This document shows, piece by piece, positions 1-4,899 of a stretch of 6,392 bases of DNA. The notes under the pieces are model-generated. The model saw only the letters and a program-made list of their open reading frames with translations, had not been told where the DNA came from and searched no databases. Location of the stretch: positions 1 to 6,392 of the forward strand of contig JALVYA010000219.1 of NCBI GenBank assembly GCA_027038095.1, read 5' to 3'. The DNA comes from Archaeoglobaceae archaeon (GTDB lineage Archaea > Halobacteriota > Archaeoglobi > Archaeoglobales > Archaeoglobaceae). The translations under genes were made by a program, and so were the position numbers. Position 1 is the first letter of the stretch; each line of letters starts with the position of its first letter.

Positions 1-401
1 AAACCCGTGAGCTCCTTCAGCTCTCCCTTCAGAGCCTTGTTGTACAGCCCCTTTGGATCTCTTTTAATTCTCACGTCCACCGGACATTTCAGGTACACCT
101 CCATGAAGTTCTTTATCTCCTTCCTCGCGTACTCCCTCGAAGACCTGTACGGAGCTATTACGGAAACTATGGCTATAACTCCATTCCTCGCCAGGGTTTC
201 CGCAAAGTGGACGACCACCTTGTTGTGCATTTCCCTCTCCTCTCTGCTAAATCCAAGGTCTGGATAGAGTTTGCTCCTTATACCGTCTCCGTCGAGGACT
301 TCTGCAGTGTATCCCATCTCCTCAAGCTTTTCGTGCAGTGCATTTGCCAAAGTGGTTTTACCGGCTCCACTCGGCCCGGTAATCCATACGACGAAGCTCA
401 T
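1..401 (-). CDS. cysC: Adenylylsulfate (APS) kinase, 3' end missing
   Basis: Phosphorylates adenosine 5'-phosphosulfate (APS) with ATP to give PAPS, the sulfate donor; a cytoplasmic P-loop kinase. I translated 133 complete codons from the ATG at 401-399; the C-terminus lies beyond the window edge, and compared with the usual 170-200 residues about 40 or more are missing. Visible motifs: Walker A GPSGAGKT at residues 9-16, the LDGDGIR APS-kinase motif at 36-42 followed by a DLGFS segment near 48-52, an APYR segment in the middle, and the family signature RDPKGLY followed by KGELKELTG near the cut end. No sulfurylase (Sat) domain is fused at the N-terminus. The start codon overlaps the upstream stop as ATGA; a purine run (GAGGGGG, 413-419) sits rather far upstream, so translation probably depends on coupling. 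It is the last visible gene of a four-gene operon. Family assignment is firm; what consumes the PAPS is unknown. Confidence 0.94.
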   Translation of the reverse strand, partial: MSFVVWITGPSGAGKTTLANALHEKLEEMGYTAEVLDGDGIRSKLYPDLGFSREEREMHNKVVVHFAETLARNGVIAIVSVIAPYRSSREYARKEIKNFMEVYLKCPVDVRIKRDPKGLYNKALKGELKELTG

Positions 402-1786
402 ACCAGAACGTTCCCCCTCAGCCCCAGCTTTTCGGGGTTCAGGCCGAACAGGCTGAGAACCGTCGGGGCAAAGTCGTATATGCTGCAGGTTATTTCCCTG
501 CCTTCGTCAGTACCCTCAGGAAGTTTTAATGCGAAAACGCCGTATTCCGAGTGGACGGCATCATCAGGCCCGGTATCGTTTTCAAGCAGGTAGGGCGTTT
601 CGTAACCGAGAGTTCCGGCTGAGCGCCAGTACAGGTTGTCGAAGTAAACCATCATATCCGGCTTATCGCCCCTGCACACCGGGTATATATCTTCGGGATA
701 AAACACCCTAGTATTCCACTTCTCTCCGTCAATGCCCCTTATGCTCCTCACTGCATCAGCAACTTCATCCCTCACACTTTCGTATTCGGATTTCTTTACT
801 ATGCCCTTAGCCTCTCTTCCCTCCACGTTGAGGAAAATTCTTGCGTAGTATCCTCCCCACGCCCACGCCACAGTCTTTCCCCAGTCGATGTCGAGCTGCT
901 CCAGTTTGATTCCCGGTTTTTCCAGTTTTTCTCTGTTTTTAACCTTCAGCAGTCCCTCCTCTATCAGCCACTGGTTCACGGCAAAACAGCCCTTCATCTT
1001 TTTTATTCCGTGATCGGAAACTATTGCTATCGCCGTGTTTTCGTCTAAGAGCTTTACTGTCTTTCCGATTTCTTTATCGAGCAGTTTGTAGTATTCGGGT
1101 ATCACCTTTTCGTACTTTCCCTTTTCGTGCAGGTGGTGCGTTTCGTCAAAAAATCTCCAGAAGGCGTGGTGAATTCTGTCAAGCCCTATTTCCACGAACT
1201 CGAAGTAGTCCCAGTTCTTGTTTTCAATCATGTACCTTATCAGCTCAAACCTCTTTTCCGTCATCTCCCAGACGCCCTCCACTATGCTGTCTCTGTCGTC
1301 CTTTCTGAAGGGGACGTCGAATATGTAGTCTCCAACGACGCTCTCCACTTCTTTTTTGAATTCTTTCGGATAGGTGTAGTTAACGCTGCTGTCCGGCGTT
1401 ATAAAGCAGGAGACGAGCCAGCCGTTAACGGGTTTGGGCGGGTAAGAGGGAGGAATGCCTATTAAAACGGATTTCTTCGGGGCTATGTAGTCCCATATCG
1501 CTTTCTCCTTTACCATGAGGCTGTGAGCTATCCATATTTCGCTGTAACTGTGGCCTTTTCTGTGCCTGAAACCGTACAAACCGAGCTCACCCGGCGTTTT
1601 TCCTGTTGCCATGCAGATCCAGGCGGGAATGGTTATGGCAGGAATCGTGCTCGCCATCGCACCGTGAATTGACGCTTTCACGATTTTCTTTATGTTTGGC
1701 AGGTCATCGATGAACCTGTCAAACAGCAGTTCTGGAGGAGCGGAATCCAGTCCGATTACGAAAACCCTCTTACAGCTTTCGGTCAT
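398..1786 (-). CDS. Alkaline-phosphatase-superfamily phosphodiesterase/phosphohydrolase (type I phosphodiesterase/NPP-like)
   Basis: A 462-residue metal-dependent hydrolase of the type I phosphodiesterase/nucleotide pyrophosphatase group, which cleaves phosphomono- or diesters. The two-metal site of the NPP family appears complete: D14 (IGLDS), nucleophile-position T52 (ITIPAW), D203 and H207 (GLDRIHH), D258-H259 (VSDHG) and H412 (AVHSEYG). The N-terminus goes straight into the first catalytic strand, with no signal peptide and no membrane segment, so it should act in the cytoplasm. The start ATG overlaps the stop of the upstream DHH gene as ATGA, with a strong GAGGTGA ribosome site 4 nt before it; the stop in turn overlaps the start of cysC. 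Known of the family: members act on nucleotides, phospholipid headgroups, sugar phosphates or, in related branches, sulfate esters. The substrate here cannot be read from the sequence. Position between a lipid-headgroup synthase operon start and a PAPS-forming kinase suggests a lipid phosphate or an adenylyl sulfate compound (inference). Superfamily call sure, function open. Confidence 0.9.
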   Translation of the reverse strand: MTESCKRVFVIGLDSAPPELLFDRFIDDLPNIKKIVKASIHGAMASTIPAITIPAWICMATGKTPGELGLYGFRHRKGHSYSEIWIAHSLMVKEKAIWDYIAPKKSVLIGIPPSYPPKPVNGWLVSCFITPDSSVNYTYPKEFKKEVESVVGDYIFDVPFRKDDRDSIVEGVWEMTEKRFELIRYMIENKNWDYFEFVEIGLDRIHHAFWRFFDETHHLHEKGKYEKVIPEYYKLLDKEIGKTVKLLDENTAIAIVSDHGIKKMKGCFAVNQWLIEEGLLKVKNREKLEKPGIKLEQLDIDWGKTVAWAWGGYYARIFLNVEGREAKGIVKKSEYESVRDEVADAVRSIRGIDGEKWNTRVFYPEDIYPVCRGDKPDMMVYFDNLYWRSAGTLGYETPYLLENDTGPDDAVHSEYGVFALKLPEGTDEGREITCSIYDFAPTVLSLFGLNPEKLGLRGNVLV

Positions 1787-2775
1787 CGCATCACCTCTGA
1801 TAAATCGAATCCCATTTCTCTGACTCCATCCTTAATTATCTCCATTGCTTTTTTCATCGCACTCTCGTCAGCGTTAAAAACACAGCCGAGGACTTCGGCC
1901 TTTCCTCCTGCGTTAATACCTGCACCTCTCAACCTCTCTATGAGCTTTTTCACGTTTTCGTTACCCTCTCCTACTCTTAAGTATATCTGGTATTTCCCGT
2001 TAAAGCCTTTGTTTACAGCAACGCACAGCTTCGCCTTTCTTTTCCAGACGATTTCTCTGACGACCCTTGATATGATTGCGTTTGATGAAAAGAAGCTGAC
2101 AAAAGCAACTCCATTTTTTATTTTTGCCTCACTGACGGCTCTGCTTATGTCCTCCTCCACTTCTCTTGCCTTCTCAATCCAGTCCTCTCTCTCCAGAACG
2201 TCGTCTATTCCGGCTTTACGGAGGAAAAGGGCAGCCTCTTCAACTCCATACCTGTCCACGCACATGTAGTTCGAATCCACGAGCCTCACTGCTTCAATCA
2301 GGTCTCTCTTTTCCAGACCTTCGCTCTCCATAATTTTCTCCGCTCTCTCTCCAAAATCCTCCATTTCGAAAAGACTTTCACCAACATCTCCCAAACCGCC
2401 GAGAAGCGTCAGGTACGAAGAGTGGTCGAACATCTCGGAAACAACGAAGCTCGCGGATGGATAGGCAACGCCCCTGCTCAGCGGGTTGTGGTAAACTATT
2501 TTTTCGTGGACTATAGGCTTCTGTATGTGGTGGTCTATAAAAACAGCCCTTTTCAGCAAGTTCGAATCGGCTAACTTCAAAACTTCCTCTGGCATGTTCA
2601 GGTCAACGAAGTAAGCGAGTTCCGAGGAAGAAACGCCGCTTTCAATTCTTGCATCGAATTTAAACTCACCTACTGGAGGGGAGAACACGGGCATTTTACC
2701 GATCTCTCTCATGAGAATTGCCGCTGAGCTTATTCCGTCAGCGTCCCAGTGGTGAACTATTACCTTCATTTTCAT
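1783..2775 (-). CDS. DHH-family phosphoesterase, DHHA1 motif divergent
   Basis: A 330-residue Mn-dependent phosphoesterase of the DHH superfamily (RecJ, NrnA, GdpP and archaeal GAN relatives). Catalytic motifs are intact: HHWDADG at 8-14, FVDLN with D58, DHH at 81-83 and GLGD with D130. The C-terminal DHHA1-like segment has AGGKAEVLG at 289-297, where the usual substrate-binding motif is GGGHxxAAG: the His is a Lys here and the AA pair is VL. A polynucleotide exonuclease role is therefore less certain than for a standard RecJ; small substrates such as PAP, oligonucleotides or another phosphomonoester are possible. Start chosen at the ATG at 2775-2773: the site GGAAGGTG (2782-2789) ends 6 nt before it, whereas the in-frame GTG at 2784 lies inside that site. 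A third in-frame ATG (2769) is too far from it. It lies 13 bp after the archaetidylinositol-phosphate synthase-like gene and ends in an ATGA overlap with the phosphodiesterase gene. No membrane segments. Confidence 0.9.
   Translation of the reverse strand: MKMKVIVHHWDADGISSAAILMREIGKMPVFSPPVGEFKFDARIESGVSSSELAYFVDLNMPEEVLKLADSNLLKRAVFIDHHIQKPIVHEKIVYHNPLSRGVAYPSASFVVSEMFDHSSYLTLLGGLGDVGESLFEMEDFGERAEKIMESEGLEKRDLIEAVRLVDSNYMCVDRYGVEEAALFLRKAGIDDVLEREDWIEKAREVEEDISRAVSEAKIKNGVAFVSFFSSNAIISRVVREIVWKRKAKLCVAVNKGFNGKYQIYLRVGEGNENVKKLIERLRGAGINAGGKAEVLGCVFNADESAMKKAMEIIKDGVREMGFDLSEVMR
1791..1797 (-). promoter_or_regulatory. Ribosome binding site of the phosphodiesterase gene
   Basis: GAGGTGA on the minus strand, 4 nt before the ATG at 1786. 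It lies inside the last codons of the DHH gene, and fixes the ATG that overlaps the DHH stop codon as the start. Confidence 0.75.
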
Positions 2776-2781
2776 TTTAAA

Positions 2782-2789
2782 CACCTTCC
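2782..2789 (-). promoter_or_regulatory. Ribosome binding site of the DHH gene
   Basis: GGAAGGTG on the minus strand; its first G is the last base of the upstream TAG stop codon. It lies 6 nt before the ATG at 2775 and contains the alternative GTG (2784), which argues against that GTG as a start. Confidence 0.75.
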
Positions 2790-3370
2790 TATTTTTTAAA
2801 GCCGGCGTTTTTTAATTTTTTCAGTCTCGCGTTCGTGTAGATAACCCTGTGAATGGCCGTAAGGTGGGAAAGCACGGCGATAACTGCCACAGCCTGCCAT
2901 ACGTATCCGCTCAGCAAACCAGCAACGATTATTAGCAGTCTTTCGCTTCTTTCAGCAATTCCAACGTCGCACCTGTCTATTATGTGTTCAGCCCTCGCTC
3001 TCGTGTAGCTGACGAGCAGAGCGCCGCTCATCGCCAGTATGGCAACTAACCATCTCTTCGTGCAGTAACCCAAAGCGGCAAATATAGCCACATCGACGTA
3101 TCTGTCGAACACTGAATCGAGAAATCCACCAAAAGCAGTCACTTTTCCGCAATTTCTTGCAAGAGCTCCATCTAACATGTCCATAAATCCGCTGAGGAGT
3201 ATGAGGATCGCTCCGGAAATGAAGTGAGAAGTTGCGATAAAGTACGATGCAGTAAACCCCGTAATTAAGCCGAGAAATGTGACGTAATTCGGTTTTACAC
3301 CGGCGGAACAGAGCATTTTCGTGAAGGGGTCGAGGATTTCAGTCGTGTAAGCCTTTATCCTGCTGAGCAT
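2789..3370 (-). CDS. CDP-alcohol phosphatidyltransferase, probable archaetidylinositol-phosphate synthase
   Basis: An integral-membrane enzyme of 193 residues that should transfer a CDP-activated lipid (CDP-archaeol in archaea) to an alcohol acceptor. The family signature is perfect: D64xxD67G68xxA71R72, eight residues, G81xxxD85xxxD89; the aspartates hold the divalent metal and the acceptor. KPNYVT at 26-31 is the conserved entry of the first helix. About six hydrophobic helices follow (roughly 29-46, 49-63, 92-103, 107-122, 144-157, 158-176). The segments SYTRARAE (121-128) and GIAERSER (137-144) resemble the inositol-phosphate-specific branch (archaeal AIP synthase and actinobacterial PIP synthase), so the acceptor is probably L-myo-inositol 1-phosphate. 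Archaetidylglycerol-phosphate or archaetidylserine synthase are alternatives, less likely. It is the first gene of the minus operon, preceded by a BRE/TATA promoter so near that the ATG is almost at the expected transcription start. It is divergent to the geranylgeranyl reductase gene, another lipid gene. Confidence 0.88.
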   Translation of the reverse strand: MLSRIKAYTTEILDPFTKMLCSAGVKPNYVTFLGLITGFTASYFIATSHFISGAILILLSGFMDMLDGALARNCGKVTAFGGFLDSVFDRYVDVAIFAALGYCTKRWLVAILAMSGALLVSYTRARAEHIIDRCDVGIAERSERLLIIVAGLLSGYVWQAVAVIAVLSHLTAIHRVIYTNARLKKLKNAGFKK

Positions 3371-3390
3371 GCAGGCGCTTCTCCCGTTAG

Positions 3391-3406
3391 CTTATAACGT
3401 TTTTCG
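3391..3406 (-). promoter_or_regulatory. Archaeal BRE/TATA promoter of the minus-strand operon
   Basis: On the minus strand CGAAAAACGTTATAAG: BRE-like CGAAAA (3401-3406) followed by TTATAA (3392-3397). The TATA centre is about 24-25 nt from the A of the ATG at 3370, matching the normal archaeal TATA-to-start distance. The mRNA is therefore expected to begin at or within a few bases of the start codon (leaderless). Confidence 0.7.
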
Positions 3407-3469
3407 AGTTTTCCCGCCAATTTTTTACGTGAGGGGCTGTAAGTTAGGCACCGGACGGCAGTTAAATGG

Positions 3470-3523
3470 AAGTTAACACGGGACTGAAAAACTAAAAAAC
3501 TGAAGTGGTCAAAGTTAACTCGG
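3470..3523 (+). repeat. Pair of direct 12-mers AAGTTAACNCGG, 42 bp apart
   Basis: The units are 3470-3481 and 3512-3523; they differ in one base (A versus T). The start-to-start distance is 42 bp, equal to four turns of B-DNA. Each contains the palindrome GTTAAC. Confidence 0.55.
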
Positions 3524-3542
3524 TTAGCTGTTAAGTGCTAAC
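3523..3542 (+). repeat. Inverted repeat GTTAGC-N8-GCTAAC
   Basis: Perfect 6-bp arms with an 8-nt spacer (TGTTAAGT), ending 46 bp before the reductase start codon. It could be a dimeric protein-binding site or a small hairpin; the short arms make a stable RNA structure unlikely. Confidence 0.5.
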
Positions 3543-3577
3543 TCAGGTCGAAAACACAGTTAGCAAAAAACTCTGCA

Positions 3578-3583
3578 GAGGTG
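3578..3583 (+). promoter_or_regulatory. Ribosome binding site of the reductase gene
   Basis: GAGGTG followed by 5 nt and then GTG at 3589. It decides the start: the upstream GTG at 3535 has no comparable site. Confidence 0.75.
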
Positions 3584-3588
3584 CGAGA

Positions 3589-4755
3589 GTGTACGATGTC
3601 GCAGTTGCAGGAGTGGGAATAGCAGGAGCCTTTACCCTGAGGGCTCTCTCAAAAAAGCTCAGGGTTACTGGAATAGACAAAAGGGAAAAACTCGGATATC
3701 CCGTCGAGTGCGGAGAGCTCGTACCCACGAAAGAGGAGATGAAAAGCCTGCTGCCAGACCTTGAGGACTACTCAATTTTTGACATACCGGAAAAGTACGT
3801 CAGCAACAAAACCCGCAGGTTTGAGTTCGTTGTGCCTAACGGCAAGAGCGTGGAAGTGGAGTTCGACATGCTCGTAATAAACAGAGACAGGTTCATTTCG
3901 GAGGTAGCGGAAAAGAGCGGGCATGAGATAAGAAAGAGAACGAAGATACTGGGCTACGATTCCAAAAACCACAGCCTGAAACTCAGAGACCTGAACAGGA
4001 TGGAGGACTACAGTCTTAAAGCGAAAGTTATCGTGGCGAGCGACGGAGCGAACTCCAGAATTGCAAAAACTCTCGGAGTCTGGAAGTACGAAATAGCTTC
4101 AGCAAAGCAGTACGTGATGGAGGGCGTGGAGTGTGAGGAGGATACGGTTTACATGTACGTTGGAAGTAAAATAGCTCCCGGCGGTTATGCCTGGATAATA
4201 CCGAAGGGAAAGGGGGTTGCGAACGTTGGAGTTGGAATCAGACAGAGTTTTCTTACGAAGGGGGACAGCATACACAGAGTCCTGGACAGGTTCGTGAAGG
4301 AGTACCCCTACAGCTCCAGATACCTCAAAAGGGCAGAGGTAACGGGCAAAATTGGTGCAGTTGCTCCGGTCGATAAGCCGCTCGACAGGACTGTTTTTGA
4401 CAGGGTGTTGCTTGTTGGAGATTCTGCGAGCATGATACTCAGCCACGTGGCAGCAGGCATTCCGGTATCCATGGTTGCGGGAGATATTGCCGGCAGGGTG
4501 ATAAACGGTTACTTCAACGGTGAAATGGAACTCGAAGAGTACGAAAGAATCTGGAGAGAGAAACTCTTCAGCACCATGATGAGGAGCTACCGGATAAAAC
4601 AGCTGTGGGACAAAATATCTGGAACGGACGAAAGGCTGTGCAGGTACTTCAGGTTCATAGGGAAAAAGGACATGGCAAACATTCTGAGGAGCAGAATTCC
4701 GGTTAAGCTGAGGCTGGCGGAGCCATTAATACCCTTTATAAATAAAGTTTTTTGA
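3589..4755 (+). CDS. Geranylgeranyl reductase family FAD-dependent oxidoreductase
   Basis: Predicted to saturate the isoprenoid chains of archaeal membrane lipids (digeranylgeranylglyceryl phospholipids or a related polyprenyl compound) with FAD and a reduced donor. 388 residues, a normal length. Motifs in order: an N-terminal Rossmann FAD site, GVGIAG at 8-13, following strand 2-8; PVECG at 38-42, matching the PxxC motif of the family; the second FAD segment SDGANSR at 151-157; the signature YAWIIPKG at 200-207 with NVGVG at 212-216; and the flavin motif VGDSA at 276-280 leading into AAGIP at 288-292. The GDSA and AAGIP motifs deviate from the usual GDAA and GGGI, so this may be a paralog with a different substrate. 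The GTG start is chosen because GAGGTG lies 5 nt before it and because family members begin with the MYDV-type strand; an in-frame GTG at 3535 would add 18 atypical residues. Transcribed alone, divergent from the inositol-lipid synthase operon. Confidence 0.9.
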   Translation: MYDVAVAGVGIAGAFTLRALSKKLRVTGIDKREKLGYPVECGELVPTKEEMKSLLPDLEDYSIFDIPEKYVSNKTRRFEFVVPNGKSVEVEFDMLVINRDRFISEVAEKSGHEIRKRTKILGYDSKNHSLKLRDLNRMEDYSLKAKVIVASDGANSRIAKTLGVWKYEIASAKQYVMEGVECEEDTVYMYVGSKIAPGGYAWIIPKGKGVANVGVGIRQSFLTKGDSIHRVLDRFVKEYPYSSRYLKRAEVTGKIGAVAPVDKPLDRTVFDRVLLVGDSASMILSHVAAGIPVSMVAGDIAGRVINGYFNGEMELEEYERIWREKLFSTMMRSYRIKQLWDKISGTDERLCRYFRFIGKKDMANILRSRIPVKLRLAEPLIPFINKVF

Positions 4756-4772
4756 TTTAAATTTTGTTATTT
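4748..4772 (+). terminator. Probable oligo-T terminator of the reductase gene
   Basis: A run of six T across the last codons and the TGA stop, then TTT, TTTT, TT and TTT tracts up to 4772. Archaeal terminators are typically T-tracts without a required hairpin. No hairpin precedes it. Confidence 0.5.
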
Positions 4773-4782
4773 AACAGTTTCA

Positions 4783-4821
4783 GATTGCCCTCAAACGACA
4801 TTCCCCCGAACTCAGGCAATC
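4783..4821. repeat. Inverted repeat GATTGCC / GGCAATC with a 25-nt loop
   Basis: Perfect 7-bp arms at 4783-4789 and 4815-4821; one more A-T pair can form if a C is bulged. It lies after the T-rich tract and before the putative promoter of aRF1, so it could be a DNA-binding site or part of the 3' end of the reductase transcript. Function unknown. Confidence 0.45.
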
Positions 4822-4825
4822 ACTC

Positions 4826-4846
4826 TTTAAGTAGCTTTTAAGTAGC
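4826..4846 (+). promoter_or_regulatory. Tandem TTTAAGTAGC repeat, possible twin TATA boxes for aRF1
   Basis: The exact 10-mer occurs at 4826-4835 and 4837-4846, period 11 bp (one helical turn). TTTAAG is TATA-like and the distance would put transcription starts near 4856 and 4867, giving a leader of about 35-45 nt. No good BRE stands before either copy, so the promoter call is tentative; the repeat itself is certain. Confidence 0.4.
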
Positions 4847-4858
4847 CATTCGAAAATA

Positions 4859-4870
4859 CCGGGAAACCGG
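4859..4870 (+). other. Small CCGG-GAAA-CCGG hairpin before aRF1
   Basis: CCGGGAAACCGG can fold as four G-C pairs closed by a GAAA (GNRA) tetraloop. It lies at or just downstream of the predicted transcription start of the release factor gene. Flanking bases (A and A) do not extend the stem. Two degenerate copies of the same unit follow (CCGGAAAAA, CTGGAAAA), so a simple repeat is an alternative reading. Confidence 0.35.
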
Positions 4871-4885
4871 AAAAACTGGAAAACA

Positions 4886-4894
4886 GAGGGGTGA
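4886..4894 (+). promoter_or_regulatory. Ribosome binding site of aRF1
   Basis: GAGGGGTGA, followed after 5 nt by the ATG at 4900. The in-frame GTG at 4891 and ATG at 4894 overlap this site, so 4900 is the favoured start. Confidence 0.7.
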
Positions 4895-4899
4895 TGCTC

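Larger units (their letters stand above)
3386..3564. repeat. Dispersed GTTAGC hexamer, four exact copies
   Basis: GTTAGC occurs at 3386-3391, 3523-3528 and 3559-3564, and in inverse orientation at 3537-3542. The first copy directly abuts the TATA box of the minus-strand promoter on its downstream side, a typical place for a repressor site. Related variants (GTTAGG 3443, GTTAAA 3461, GTTAAC 3472 and 3514) lie between. I noticed one further copy, at about 2569-2574 inside the DHH gene. Confidence 0.5.
3371..3588. promoter_or_regulatory. Divergent intergenic control region between two lipid genes
   Basis: A 218-bp AT-rich stretch with no convincing gene. At the left end is the clear minus-strand promoter. 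For the plus-strand reductase gene no clean BRE/TATA pair is visible; weak candidates are TTAAAT at 3462-3467 and TTAAG at 3531-3535, the latter at a distance giving a short leader. The rest is crowded with GTTAGC/GTTAAC-type motifs (listed separately) and a short 8-bp-period run at 3483-3506 (three units beginning ACT, the first two ending in A-tracts). An in-frame GTG at 3535 could extend the reductase into this region but has no ribosome site. Confidence 0.55.

Noticed and set aside
207..593. Plus-strand open frame of 128 codons at the left end
   Set aside because: It lies antisense to cysC and the phosphodiesterase gene, has no recognisable domain, is rich in Ser/Pro/Arg as typical of shadow frames, and has no ribosome site or promoter.
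1127..1465. Plus-strand open frame of 112 codons inside the phosphodiesterase gene
   Set aside because: Fully antisense to a gene with complete catalytic motifs; no family resemblance or translation signal.
2776..2784. GTG start for the DHH gene at 2784
   Set aside because: The GTG is part of the GGAAGGTG ribosome site serving the ATG at 2775.
3535..3588. Upstream GTG start for the reductase adding 18 residues
   Set aside because: No ribosome site precedes it, the added residues are not typical of the family, and GAGGTG with correct spacing points to 3589.
3371..3588. Possible C/D-box or other small RNA in the divergent region
   Set aside because: No C box (RUGAUGA) was found there, and the only paired element is a 6-bp inverted repeat.
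4891..4899. GTG 4891 or ATG 4894 as start of aRF1
   Set aside because: Both overlap the GAGGGGTGA ribosome site; ATG 4900 has proper spacing.
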